Source: JBKBII01 sp046299415 (GTDB lineage Bacteria > Pseudomonadota > Gammaproteobacteria > Ectothiorhodospirales > Ectothiorhodospiraceae). Taken from it: 64,000 bases of DNA. The stretch lies in NCBI GenBank assembly GCA_046299415.1, contig JBKBII010000003.1, positions 62,001 through 126,000 on the forward strand. Direction: 5' to 3'. The position numbers and the translations under genes were made by a program. Positions 54,757-63,611 of this stretch are shown here, one piece after another. The notes below the pieces were generated by a model. The model made no database searches. It saw nothing but the letters and a program-made list of their open reading frames with translations, and was not told the DNA's origin. Numbering within the stretch: the first letter of the stretch is position 1; every line of letters starts with the position of its first letter.

Positions 54757-57597
54757 ATGTCCGACATGATCCGTATCCGCGGCGCACGCACGCACAACTT
54801 GCGCAACGTCGATCTCGACCTCCCACGCGATCGCCTCGTCGTCATCACCGGCGTCTCGGGTTCCGGAAAATCATCGCTCGCCTTCGATACGATTTTTGCC
54901 GAAGGCCAGCGACGCTACGTCGAAAGTTTATCGACCTACGCCCGCCAGTTTCTGTCGATGATGGAAAAGCCAGACGTCGACGACATCGAAGGCCTGTCTC
55001 CGGCCATTTCGATCGAGCAAAAATCAACCTCGCACAACCCGCGCTCGACTGTTGGAACCGTCACCGAAATCTACGATTACCTCCGACTGCTTTACGCGCG
55101 AGTCGGCATCCCGCGCTGCCCGGAGCACGGCGAGAGCCTCGAAGCTCAGACCATTTCACAAATGGTCGATCAGATTCTCGCGCTCCCCGAAGGTGACCGC
55201 CTGATGCTTCTCGCGCCTGTCGTGCGCGGACGCAAGGGCAGTCATGACTCGCTACTCGCCTCGCTCGCTTCGCAAGGCTTTCTCCGTGTTCGGATCGACG
55301 GCGAGATTCACACCCTCGACAGCCTGCCCTCAATCGAAGCACGTAAAACGCATCACATCGAAGTCGTCGTCGATCGTTTTCGGGTCCGCGCCGACCTGCG
55401 CCAACGGCTCGCCGAATCACTCGAAACAGCCACGCAGCTCGCCGAGGGAATCGCTCAAATTGCCTGGATGGACGAACCCCAGCGCGAGCCTCTGGTGTTC
55501 TCATCGCGCTACGCCTGTCCGGTCTGTGGCTACGCAATTCGCGAGCTCGAGCCGCGCCTGTTTTCATTCAACAACCCGGCCGGCGCCTGCCCAACCTGTG
55601 ATGGTCTAGGCGTTCAAATTTTTTTCGATCCCGACAAAGTCGTGGCCCACCCCGAGCTGTCTCTGGCCGGTGGTGCGATCCGCGGATGGGATCGCCGCAA
55701 CCGCTGGTATTACGCTTTACTCAAATCGCTGGCGCGCCACTATCGCTTCGACCTCGACACACCTTGGCAAGATCTTGACGCAGACATTCGCTCAGTCGTG
55801 CTGTACGGCTCCGGTGCCACAAAAATCCGCATCGAACACGATCAAGGGCGTGTCGAAACCCGTCGTTTCGAAGGCATCCTGCCCAATCTCGAACGCCGTT
55901 GGCGAGAAACCGACGCCCCCGCCGTGCGCGAGGAACTGGGACGCTTTCAAGCGAGCCGCAGCTGCCCAACCTGCGGCGGGAGTCGTCTCAATGAAGCGGC
56001 ACGCCACGTATTCGTCGCTGATCAGCCGATCGCCAACATCACCCGGATGAGCATCCGCGACGCGCAAACGTTTTTTCAGACCATTGCGCTATCGGGTCGA
56101 CACGAGGCGATCGCCGACAAAATCCTTAGAGAAATCCGCAACCGTCTCAAATTTCTGATCGACGTCGGGCTCGACTACCTGTCACTGGATCGTTCGGCCG
56201 ATACTCTCTCCGGCGGTGAAGCTCAGCGAATTCGACTCGCATCTCAGATCGGATCCGCGCTCGTCGGCGTGCTGTACATTTTGGACGAACCCTCGATCGG
56301 TCTGCATCAACGCGACAACGACCGTCTGCTCAGCACGCTGGCAACGCTTCGAGATCTTGGCAACACAGTGCTCGTTGTCGAGCACGACGAAGACGCGATC
56401 CGCGCCGCCGACTATGTCGTGGACATGGGGCCGGGCGCCGGTGTACATGGTGGCCAGGTCGTCGCCATCGGAACGCCTGCAGACATTGCCGCCAACCCCA
56501 ACAGCCCCACCGGCGCCTACCTCTCGGGTCGGCGTCAGATTGCCGTTCCCGGTGAGCGCAAAAGCCCCCGGGACGAGCGCTGGCTCGAACTCCGCGGCGC
56601 CGCTGCCAACAACCTGCAAAACGTCAATGCACGATTCCCGCTCGGCTGCCTCACCGCGGTCACCGGCGTGTCCGGATCCGGCAAGTCGTCAATGATCAAC
56701 GACACCCTTCTGCCCGCTGCGGCAAACGCGCTCAATCGCGCCAACCAGCCTGTCGGCCCACACGATGCCATCTTAGGCCTGGAACACCTCGACAAAGTCA
56801 TCGCAATTGACCAAAGCCCGATCGGTCGCACGCCACGCTCCAACCCGGCAACCTACACCGGCGTCTTCACGCCCATTCGTGAGCTTTTCGCCGCGACACC
56901 GGAATCCCGCGCGCGCGGTTACAAGCCTGGTCGTTTCTCGTTCAATGTTCGCGGCGGCCGTTGCGAAGCCTGCCAAGGCGACGGTGTCATCAAAGTCGAA
57001 ATGCACTTTCTCGCAGATGTTTTCGTTCCCTGCGACGTTTGCCATGGCCAACGCTACAACCGCGAGACCCTGGATATCCGCTACAAGGGCAAAAACATTC
57101 ACGAGGTTCTCGACATGACGATCGAGGACGCCGCCGAGTTTTTTGCCCCGGTACCATCAATCGCACGCAAACTCGAAACTCTTTTGGATGTTGGCCTCGG
57201 CTACATCCAACTCGGCCAAAGTGCCACGACCCTATCGGGCGGCGAAGCCCAACGTGTCAAGCTGGCCCGCGAACTTGCTCGGCGCGACACTGGAAATACG
57301 CTTTACATCCTTGACGAACCCACTACTGGCCTGCACTTCCAAGACATCGAACAGCTGTTACGCGTCTTGACCCGCCTGCGGGAGGCCGGCAACACCATTC
57401 TCGTCATCGAACACAATCTCGACGTGATCAAAACCGCCGATTGGATCGTCGATATGGGTCCCGAAGGCGGTTCGGGCGGCGGACGAGTTATCGCCGCCGG
57501 AACGCCGGAGACCATCGCGAACGACCCACAATCGCATACCGGGCGATTTCTAGCGCCCTTGCTCAAGCGCCAAGCGGATCACAACAACGCCGCCTAG
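54757..57597 (+). CDS. uvrA: Excinuclease ABC subunit A
   Basis: DNA-damage recognition ATPase of nucleotide excision repair. Two ABC ATPase halves: Walker A GVSGSGKSSLAFDTIFAEGQRRYVESLS (from residue 32) and GVSGSGKSSMINDTLLP (about 643). ABC signatures occur at TLSGGEAQRIRLASQIGS and TLSGGEAQRVKLARELARR, with Walker B in YILDEPSIGLHQRDN and YILDEPTTGLHFQDI. Zinc-finger cysteines are seen in PVCGYAIRELEPRLFSFNNPAGACPTCDGLG and RGGRCEACQGDGVIKVEMHFLADVFVPCDVCHG. Length 946 is standard. It is divergent from yajR-ssb and convergent with the ribosomal operon. Confidence 0.98.
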   Translation: MSDMIRIRGARTHNLRNVDLDLPRDRLVVITGVSGSGKSSLAFDTIFAEGQRRYVESLSTYARQFLSMMEKPDVDDIEGLSPAISIEQKSTSHNPRSTVGTVTEIYDYLRLLYARVGIPRCPEHGESLEAQTISQMVDQILALPEGDRLMLLAPVVRGRKGSHDSLLASLASQGFLRVRIDGEIHTLDSLPSIEARKTHHIEVVVDRFRVRADLRQRLAESLETATQLAEGIAQIAWMDEPQREPLVFSSRYACPVCGYAIRELEPRLFSFNNPAGACPTCDGLGVQIFFDPDKVVAHPELSLAGGAIRGWDRRNRWYYALLKSLARHYRFDLDTPWQDLDADIRSVVLYGSGATKIRIEHDQGRVETRRFEGILPNLERRWRETDAPAVREELGRFQASRSCPTCGGSRLNEAARHVFVADQPIANITRMSIRDAQTFFQTIALSGRHEAIADKILREIRNRLKFLIDVGLDYLSLDRSADTLSGGEAQRIRLASQIGSALVGVLYILDEPSIGLHQRDNDRLLSTLATLRDLGNTVLVVEHDEDAIRAADYVVDMGPGAGVHGGQVVAIGTPADIAANPNSPTGAYLSGRRQIAVPGERKSPRDERWLELRGAAANNLQNVNARFPLGCLTAVTGVSGSGKSSMINDTLLPAAANALNRANQPVGPHDAILGLEHLDKVIAIDQSPIGRTPRSNPATYTGVFTPIRELFAATPESRARGYKPGRFSFNVRGGRCEACQGDGVIKVEMHFLADVFVPCDVCHGQRYNRETLDIRYKGKNIHEVLDMTIEDAAEFFAPVPSIARKLETLLDVGLGYIQLGQSATTLSGGEAQRVKLARELARRDTGNTLYILDEPTTGLHFQDIEQLLRVLTRLREAGNTILVIEHNLDVIKTADWIVDMGPEGGSGGGRVIAAGTPETIANDPQSHTGRFLAPLLKRQADHNNAA

Positions 57598-58237
57598 GCC
57601 CGGCCCAGCTAAACCGCATATTGAACTCGGCACGCCTAACGGTGGAAAAGCCCCAAATGGCCAACCCGAGTTGGCCAAGCGCGAAGCGCTCAGGACACGA
57701 ACCGCGCAACGCACAGATCGTCGGGCAATGAATCGCGGCTCCAACCCAGCACGCAATTCCGGGGTTCCTTCTGTCACACACAAAGGCCCGCGTATCGATT
57801 GCGCAACGCGTTCGTCATTGCCGTCCGCACATCGATGCATCGGACCAACGCATTAGAACAACGTAAACAGCACGAAAAGCCAACAACCAAGACTTCCCGG
57901 ATCGAGGGGGCATGCGACGGGTGGACGTCAACTCGCTCAGACCTCGAGGCACAAAAAAGCCCGGACAAGCCGGGCCAATTGACGTTATCAAGGCACAACA
58001 AGGTCGAGCTCCGACCCAAAGCCGGAACAGCCACTTGCGGCGGGTCCTCGGCACCAAGGGAGCGGTGCTATAGAGCCCGATCACTAGACCAACCCCACCG
58101 CCCCGACTCGCTCGGACCGCTCCAGCAAACACACTAAAAAGTCGTCAAACGAAGCGGGAGATCGCTAATATCAAACTTCTTGGCAACCGGTCAGGCCCCA
58201 GCCCAACGCGCCACGCTCGCCGTCGACAGGACGCGCC
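57598..58237. other. Convergent region uvrA / rplQ with a terminator
   Basis: 640 bases. Apart from the minus-strand terminator at 57953-57975 no gene or RNA is recognised. Relatives such as Pseudomonas carry genes here (katA, bfrA); none is present. Confidence 0.5.
57953..57975 (-). terminator. Rho-independent terminator of the ribosomal protein operon
   Basis: On the minus strand GCCCGG-loop(CTTGT)-CCGGGC forms a six-base-pair GC stem followed by TTTTTT. It lies 263 bases past the rplQ stop and is the only clear intrinsic terminator I found in the window. Confidence 0.85.
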
Positions 58238-58621
58238 CTATGCCGCTGAGGGCTCATCATCCGCAGGACGATCCATCAGCTCGACGTACGCCATCGGAGC
58301 GTTGTCCCCAGGACGAAAGCCGCATTTCAAGATACGCAGGTACCCGCCCGGCCGTGTCGCCGAACGAGGACCGATATCGGTAAACAGCTTGCCGACGATC
58401 TCCTTGTCGCGAAGACGCGAAAACGCCAGCCGGCGAGCATGAACGGAGTCATTTTTCGCCAACGTAACCAGCGGTTCAGCGACACGACGAAGCTCTTTCG
58501 CCTTGGGCAAAGTCGTCTTGATGGCTTCATGGCGGAATAACGCACACGTCAAGGCCTGAAGCGTGGCCTTGCGATGCGAGCTATTACGGCTCAACTGGCG
58601 ACCGATATTTCGATGACGCAT
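58238..58621 (-). CDS. rplQ: 50S ribosomal protein L17
   Basis: Last gene of the alpha operon; large-subunit protein near the exit tunnel. It begins MRHRNIGRQLSRNSSHRKATLQALTCALFRHE and has TTLPKAKELRRVAEPLVTLAK and FTDIGPRSATRPGGYLRILKCGFRPGDNAPMAYVEL. ATG 58621 (MRHR) is the family start; the frame is open 21 codons upstream without conservation. Length 127 is normal. Confidence 0.97.
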   Translation of the reverse strand: MRHRNIGRQLSRNSSHRKATLQALTCALFRHEAIKTTLPKAKELRRVAEPLVTLAKNDSVHARRLAFSRLRDKEIVGKLFTDIGPRSATRPGGYLRILKCGFRPGDNAPMAYVELMDRPADDEPSAA

Positions 58622-58712
58622 GACGAACCTCTTGATCTGGCGGTACGCCGTTGATTTAACGCACCAGGCACCGCAGGGTGCCACGCAAAATAGAAGGGCG
58701 GATTCTCGCGAC

Positions 58713-59687
58713 TTAGTCCAAATCGTGCAAGCCCGGCGGCGGCCATGAATCGACCGTCATACCCAGTTCGAGCCCGTGCTGCGCAAGCGTGTCCTTGATC
58801 TCGGTCAAAGACTTTTTGCCAAGGTTTGGCGTGCGCAACAACTCGCTCTCTGTGCGCTGAACGAGATCGCCGATATACAACAAATTCTCCGCTTTCAGAC
58901 AATTCGCTGAACGCACGGTCAACTCAAGGTCATCAACCGGCCGAAGCAAGATCGGGTCGATCTCCTGACCGACTGCGCGAGGCGCACCACTCTGAACGGG
59001 CTGAATGCCTGAGAACACAGCCAACTGAACCTGGAGAAGTTCGACAGCCTTGCGGACCGCCTCGTCCGGCGCAACCGAGCCGTTTGTCTCCAGTTCGAAC
59101 ACCAAACGATCCATGTTGGTACGTTGCGCGAGACGGGCGGACTCGACACGATAGGCAACACGGCGAATGGGGCTATAGCTGGCATCGAGCTGGAGCCGCC
59201 CGATTGTATCGGTTTCGGCCTCTACGCGCCTGTTGTTCGCAGGCTCATAACCCTGGCCTTGACGAATCTTGAGCGTCATCCGGAACTCGACGTTCCGAGT
59301 GATGTGCGCGATAACGTGATCCGGATTCGCAACCTCGACTTCGTGATTGACCTGAATATCACCAGCCGTCACCACCGCCGGGCCGACCTTTTTTAGAGAA
59401 ACCGTAGTCTCACGCTCTCCAAAAAAGCGCAGTGCAACACCCTTGAGATTGAGAAGAATGTCAACGACATCCTCCTGAACACCCTCAAGCGCGCTGTATT
59501 CGTGCTGCACGCCGTCGATTTCCGCTTCCACGATCGCAGCGCCGGGAATCGAAGACAATAGAATGCGACGAAGGGCATTGCCAAGCGTATGCCCATAGCC
59601 GCGCTCGAGTGGCTCCAGAACCACCCGGGCACGGAACGGCGTTTCCTCGAATACTTCGATTGAATTTTTTTGGGTCGTTTCGCTCAC
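58713..59687 (-). CDS. rpoA: RNA polymerase alpha subunit
   Basis: Assembles core RNA polymerase and contacts UP elements and activators. The N-domain shows VVLEPLERGYGHTLGNALRRILLSSIPGAAIVEAEIDGVQHEYSALEGVQEDVVDILLNLKG. The linker leads to the C-domain VDDLELTVRSANCLKAENLLYIGDLVQRTESELLRTPNLGKKSLTEIKDTLAQHGLELGM. Length 324 matches the family. The start is GTG (MSETTQKNSIEVFEE), 15 bases after the rpsD stop. Confidence 0.98.
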   Translation of the reverse strand: MSETTQKNSIEVFEETPFRARVVLEPLERGYGHTLGNALRRILLSSIPGAAIVEAEIDGVQHEYSALEGVQEDVVDILLNLKGVALRFFGERETTVSLKKVGPAVVTAGDIQVNHEVEVANPDHVIAHITRNVEFRMTLKIRQGQGYEPANNRRVEAETDTIGRLQLDASYSPIRRVAYRVESARLAQRTNMDRLVFELETNGSVAPDEAVRKAVELLQVQLAVFSGIQPVQSGAPRAVGQEIDPILLRPVDDLELTVRSANCLKAENLLYIGDLVQRTESELLRTPNLGKKSLTEIKDTLAQHGLELGMTVDSWPPPGLHDLD

Positions 59688-59702
59688 GCGAGACCTCCGC
59701 TA

Positions 59703-60323
59703 TTACTTGGAATACAGCTCGACGACCAAGGATTCATTGATGTCCGAGGGCAAATCAGAACGATCCGGAACCGCTTTAAATGTGCCTTTCAGCTGAGTGC
59801 TGTCAACCTCAACCCATGCAGGCAGACCGTTCCCCTCTGCGAGGACCAACGCATCCTTAATCCGCCCCTGCTTCTTCGCCCGCTCCCGAATCTCGATTTC
59901 ATCACCGGCACAGACCTGGTACGACGGAATGTTGACAGTGCGACCGTTCACCAAGATCGCCCGGTGAGACACCAGCTGACGGGCTTCCGCTCGGGTATTT
60001 GCAAATCCCATCCGGTAAACCACGTTATCGAGGCGTTTTTCAAGCAGCTGCAACAGGATTTCGCCGGTCGAACCCTTGATCCGCGACGCTTCGTGATAGT
60101 AATTTCGGAACTGCTTTTCGAGAACGCCATAGATCCGGCGGAGTTTTTGTTTCTCGCGCAGCTGACCGCCGTAGTCCGACAACCTGGAGCGGCGCTCACC
60201 GTGCTGGCCTGGCGCTTTATCGAGTTTGCACTTGCTTTCCAGCGAGCGACCCCGCCCCTTGAGCCCAAGGTCGACACCTTCGCGGCGGCTGAGTTTGCAA
60301 GTAGGACCAATGTACCTTGCCAT
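59703..60323 (-). CDS. rpsD: 30S ribosomal protein S4
   Basis: 16S rRNA 5'-domain assembly protein; in enterobacteria also the translational repressor of the alpha operon. It starts MARYIGPTCKLSRREG, is of the cysteine-poor (zinc-less) type, and carries the S4 RNA-binding domain in RLDNVVYRMGFANTRAEARQLVSHRAILVNGRTVNIPSYQV. It ends VVELYSK. Length 206 is normal. It may regulate the rpsM leader described at 61218-61273. Confidence 0.98.
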   Translation of the reverse strand: MARYIGPTCKLSRREGVDLGLKGRGRSLESKCKLDKAPGQHGERRSRLSDYGGQLREKQKLRRIYGVLEKQFRNYYHEASRIKGSTGEILLQLLEKRLDNVVYRMGFANTRAEARQLVSHRAILVNGRTVNIPSYQVCAGDEIEIRERAKKQGRIKDALVLAEGNGLPAWVEVDSTQLKGTFKAVPDRSDLPSDINESLVVELYSK

Positions 60324-60335
60324 CCGTTACTCTCC

Positions 60336-60722
60336 TTAAACCCGGCGCTTCTTGGGCGGGCGGCAACCGTTATGCGGGATCGGCGTAATGTCGCTGATAT
60401 TCGTAACCCGCAAACCGACGTTATTCAAAGACCGCACCGCGCTTTCGCGCCCCGGGCCGGGGCCCTTGACCAAAACATCGACAGATTTCAAGCCGTGCTC
60501 CTGTGCCGCCTGAGCGGCCCGCTCGGCGGCGACCTGTGCGGCGAACGGGGTCGACTTGCGGGACCCCCGAAAACCGGAACCACCACTGGTCGCCCAGCTG
60601 ATCGTGTTACCCGAACGGTCGGTGATGGTCACTATCGTGTTGTTGAAACTCGCGTAAATATGCGCCACGCCTTCGGCGATATTCTTGCGGGCCTTCTTTT
60701 TCGTACGGCTAGCGTTAGCCAT
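60336..60722 (-). CDS. rpsK: 30S ribosomal protein S11
   Basis: Platform protein of the small subunit. GVAHIYASFNNTIVTITDRSGNTISWATSGGSGFRGSRKSTPFAAQVAAE and GPGPGRESAVRSLNNVGLRVTNISDITPIPHNGCRPPKKRRV are nearly invariant family sequences. Length 128 is normal. The gap to rpsM (138 bases) is wider than in most gammaproteobacteria. Confidence 0.98.
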   Translation of the reverse strand: MANASRTKKKARKNIAEGVAHIYASFNNTIVTITDRSGNTISWATSGGSGFRGSRKSTPFAAQVAAERAAQAAQEHGLKSVDVLVKGPGPGRESAVRSLNNVGLRVTNISDITPIPHNGCRPPKKRRV

Positions 60723-60860
60723 GCTCTCACCCTGTTCTTGCTACGCAGGGCCGGCGCCCTGGCGAAAAATGAACGCCGACAATGCCGGCCCCTCACGACT
60801 CGGTTTCAAGTCGAGATCACAATCGATACGCCCCCGCATAGACCGGGGCGCGACGCCCAA

Positions 60861-61217
60861 TTATTTACGGATCGGGCGACGCGGGCCCTTGCGAGTACGA
60901 GCATTCGTGCGTGTGCGCTGACCCCGCAAAGGCAGTCCGCGCCGATGACGAAGCCCGCGGTAGCACCCAAGGTCCATCAATCGTTTGATGTTCATGTTGA
61001 CTTCGCGGCGGAGATCCCCTTCAACAGCAAACTTACCAACCGCCGTACGCAACAGCTCGATCTCGGCATCTGTCAAGTCGCGAACCTTGACGCTTTCGTT
61101 GATCCCGCACGCCGCGCAAATTTCTTTAGAACGCGTGCGACCGATGCCGTAAATCGACGTCAACGCAATCACAGTGTGCTTCTGATCGGGAATATTGATC
61201 CCTGCAACACGAGCCAT
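60861..61217 (-). CDS. rpsM: 30S ribosomal protein S13
   Basis: Head protein that contacts L5 and the P-site tRNA. It begins MARVAGINIPDQKHTVIALTSIYGIGRTRSKEICAACGI and has DLGCYRGLRHRRGLPLRGQRTRTNARTRKGPRRPIRK at the end. First gene of the alpha operon proper. GAGGTGAAGG precedes the ATG, and the 5' leader can fold (see 61218-61273). Length 118 is normal. Confidence 0.98.
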   Translation of the reverse strand: MARVAGINIPDQKHTVIALTSIYGIGRTRSKEICAACGINESVKVRDLTDAEIELLRTAVGKFAVEGDLRREVNMNIKRLMDLGCYRGLRHRRGLPLRGQRTRTNARTRKGPRRPIRK

Positions 61218-61273
61218 CCTTCACCTCGATTTGCCACCACCTAGGTGGATAATCCAAATGCCACACAAGTGGC
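61218..61273 (-). promoter_or_regulatory. Structured leader upstream of rpsM, candidate S4-responsive alpha-operon element
   Basis: Minus strand, 5' to 3': hairpin GCCAC-TTGT-GTGGC (61260-61273), then ATTTG and CAAAT arms enclosing a perfect 12-base palindrome CCACCTAGGTGG (61237-61248), then the ribosome binding site and ATG. The GCCAC arm could instead pair with a second GTGGC just before CAAAT, giving an alternative or pseudoknotted fold. In enterobacteria S4 binds a pseudoknot at this position. The structure is seen; the regulatory role is inferred. Confidence 0.5.
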
Positions 61274-61411
61274 GTTATAAACACGGCCCAGTCGCCCGGT
61301 GCCTCGCCCTGTAGCCGAATGCCTGAGGAACCACACGTCAGCGGCGAACCGGAAAAACCTTAAACTCGCCAATCGCCGTGTGCAGCGTTGAGACTCGACA
61401 CTCGAGTCATT

Positions 61412-61525
61412 TCAACCCTGGCGCTGTTTGTGACGCGGATCAGAACAGATCACACGAACCACACCGTTGCGCCGAATAACCTTGCAATTCCGGCAAATCG
61501 GCTTGACCGATGCACGAACCTTCAT
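61412..61525 (-). CDS. rpmJ: 50S ribosomal protein L36
   Basis: A 37-residue protein: MKVRASVKPICRNCKVIRRN followed by GVVRVICSDPRHKQRQG. The zinc-binding residues CxxC, Cys and His are present, so this is the zinc-containing (C+) form. It lies between secY and rpsM on the minus strand, its normal place. Confidence 0.97.
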   Translation of the reverse strand: MKVRASVKPICRNCKVIRRNGVVRVICSDPRHKQRQG

Positions 61526-61635
61526 CACAGCCTCCAAGAAACGCCAGCCGTGCCTCTCCGACGCACTGCCACGCTAGTCAACAAAGAAACGCGAAACCAC
61601 GCCAATAGAGATTCAGGCGCTCAGATTGCGTAATT

Positions 61636-62979
61636 TCAACGCAAACCCGAACCTCCAAAGCCCTTCAAATTTGCCTTCTTCATCAACCCCTCGTACTGGT
61701 GAGAAACCAGGTGAGCTTGAAGCTGCGAGAGGAAGTCCATGATCACGATGACAATGATTAGAAGCGAAGTTCCACCGAAGTAAAACGGCACATTGTAGTA
61801 CAAGATCAAAAATTCCGGAAGCAGGCAAACCGCTGTGATGTAAATGGCTCCGACAGTCGTCAGACGCGTCATCACCCCATCAATGTATTTCTCCGTCTGC
61901 ACACCAGGCCTTATCCCCGGAATGAAGGCGCCCTGCTTCTTCAAATTTTCCGCGGTGTCACGCGAGTTGAACACCAGCGCCGTGTAAAAGAAGCAGAAGA
62001 AGATGATCGCCGCGGCGTAGAACGTCACGTAGAGCGGCTGACCCGGTGCAAGTGTTGTCGATAGCTCCCTTAACCAATCCATGCCATCAGCGGAGCCAAC
62101 CCATTGCCCCATCGTCGCCGGGAACAGGATGATTGACGAAGCAAAGATCGGCGGGATGACACCCGCCATGTTTAGTTTCAAAGGCAAATGACTGCTTTGT
62201 CCGCCCACCACACGCCGTCCAACCTGCCGCTTAGCGTAGTTGACAGTAATTCGACGCTGACCACGCTCTACGAAAACGACAAAAGCTGTTACTGCGAGGG
62301 CAAGCACCAGCAGCACGATAACGAAGGCCGCGGCCAATTCACCGGTGCGCGCCAACTCGAGCGTTCCACCGATCGCACCCGGAAGACCAGCCACGATTCC
62401 CGCGAAGATAATCAGCGAGATGCCGTTCCCGATCCCCCGCTCAGTAATTTGCTCGCCTAGCCACATCAGAAACAGCGTCCCAGTGACGAGCGAAACGACG
62501 ACGGTGAAGATAAAAATCGGCCCGGGCGTCAAAGCCATGGGCATGCCCTGAATGGTTTGTCCATTCAAAGCGATACCGATACCAAGACTCTGGAACAACG
62601 CCAGCGCGACGGTCCCATAGCGCGTGTACTGCGTAATCTTACGCCGCCCCGACTCACCCTCTTTTTTCAGCTGCTGCAACGACGGCACCGTCGCCGCGAG
62701 GAGCTGCATGATGATGGCGGCCGAGATGTAAGGCATGACACCGAGAGCAAAAATCGACAAACGCTCAAGCGCACCCCCCGAGAACATGTTGAACATGTCA
62801 AGGATCGTGCCGCTGTTCTGTTCAAAAAACTGCGCAACAGCGACCGGATTGATTCCAGGAACCGGGATGAACGTTCCGATGCGGTATACGACCAACGCCC
62901 CCAGAACGAACAGGAGCCGCTGACGCAGCTCCGAGAAACCCGACACCTTGGGACCACGAACGGACGCTGCACGAGCCAT
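61636..62979 (-). CDS. secY: Preprotein translocase subunit SecY
   Basis: Central channel of the Sec translocon, ten transmembrane helices. Features: start with ELRQRLLFVLGALVVYRIGTFIPVPGINP, FNMFSGGALERLSIFALGVMPYISAAIIMQLL (plug and TM2 region), GIGNGISLIIFAGIVAGLP, LPLKLNMAGVIPPIFASSIILFPAT and DTAENLKKQGAFIPGIRPG. Length 447 is normal. Its ATG overlaps the rplO stop by one base (TGATG), suggesting coupled translation. Confidence 0.98.
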   Translation of the reverse strand: MARAASVRGPKVSGFSELRQRLLFVLGALVVYRIGTFIPVPGINPVAVAQFFEQNSGTILDMFNMFSGGALERLSIFALGVMPYISAAIIMQLLAATVPSLQQLKKEGESGRRKITQYTRYGTVALALFQSLGIGIALNGQTIQGMPMALTPGPIFIFTVVVSLVTGTLFLMWLGEQITERGIGNGISLIIFAGIVAGLPGAIGGTLELARTGELAAAFVIVLLVLALAVTAFVVFVERGQRRITVNYAKRQVGRRVVGGQSSHLPLKLNMAGVIPPIFASSIILFPATMGQWVGSADGMDWLRELSTTLAPGQPLYVTFYAAAIIFFCFFYTALVFNSRDTAENLKKQGAFIPGIRPGVQTEKYIDGVMTRLTTVGAIYITAVCLLPEFLILYYNVPFYFGGTSLLIIVIVIMDFLSQLQAHLVSHQYEGLMKKANLKGFGGSGLR

Positions 62980-63416
62980 CAGTTCGCTCCGACCGTACCG
63001 CCGGCAGCCTCGATCGCAGACCGCGCGCCTTTCGAAACGGAAACGCCGCTCAACGTATAGGCATTGGACACGTCGCCAGACAAGAACACCTTCACCGAAA
63101 CCGTCTGAACCGGCACGAGGGCGTGAACGATCAGCGACTCAACGCTGACCTCGCCAGCCGGGTGCCGATTTAGGTCGCCAGTGCGTAGCGAAGCCGAGCG
63201 CAGCTCGACCCGAGAGCGAAAACCAACCTTTGGCAAGCGCCGCTGGAGCGGCATTTGACCGCCCTCAAAGCCCACCTTGTGGAACCCGCCCGACCGTGCC
63301 TTTTGACCTTTGTGGCCCCGACCCGCCGTCTTCCCCAGGCCTGACCCAATCCCGCGACCTACGCGAGTGCGTTCCGGACGCGAACCGGCTGCTGGTTCTA
63401 ACTGATTGAGTTTCAT
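62979..63416 (-). CDS. rplO: 50S ribosomal protein L15
   Basis: Begins MKLNQLEPAAGSRPERTRVGRGIGSGLGKTAGRGHKGQKARSGG, the Gly-rich L15 extension threading through 23S rRNA. It continues FEGGQMPLQRRLPKVGFRSR and ends with SKGARSAIEAAGGTV. Length 145 is normal. It overlaps secY by one base and follows rpmD by one base. Confidence 0.97.
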   Translation of the reverse strand: MKLNQLEPAAGSRPERTRVGRGIGSGLGKTAGRGHKGQKARSGGFHKVGFEGGQMPLQRRLPKVGFRSRVELRSASLRTGDLNRHPAGEVSVESLIVHALVPVQTVSVKVFLSGDVSNAYTLSGVSVSKGARSAIEAAGGTVGAN

Positions 63417-63417
63417 T

Positions 63418-63597
63418 TCAGACCTCTTCGATCTTCAGCAAATAACCGACTTGGTCGATCATTCCCTGAATTGCCGGCGTCAACTGCACAACAGCGGACG
63501 AGTTGGTTTTGCGAAGCCCCAGACCCTGCACCGTCTGAACGTGGCGTGGCAGGCGACCTGCGGTAGAGCGAACCAACGTAAGTTTGACCTGTGTCAT
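63418..63597 (-). CDS. rpmD: 50S ribosomal protein L30
   Basis: A 59-residue protein: MTQVKLTLVRSTAGRLPRHV, then TVQGLGLRKTNSSAVVQLTP and GMIDQVGYLLKIEEV. The short ferredoxin-like fold and the GLGLRK motif are typical. It lies between rpsE and rplO as in the standard spc operon. Confidence 0.97.
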   Translation of the reverse strand: MTQVKLTLVRSTAGRLPRHVQTVQGLGLRKTNSSAVVQLTPAIQGMIDQVGYLLKIEEV

Positions 63598-63611
63598 CTC
63601 AAGCCCCTAGC

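Noticed and set aside
59670..61244. A 524-codon open frame on the plus strand across rpsD, rpsK and rpsM
   Set aside because: It is antisense to three certain ribosomal protein genes and its product is Arg/Pro/His-rich with no family resemblance; high GC leaves few stops on the opposite strand.
61237..61248. 12-base palindrome as a mobile-element or repressor site
   Set aside because: No flanking repeats or duplication; its place directly before the rpsM ribosome binding site is better explained as RNA structure.
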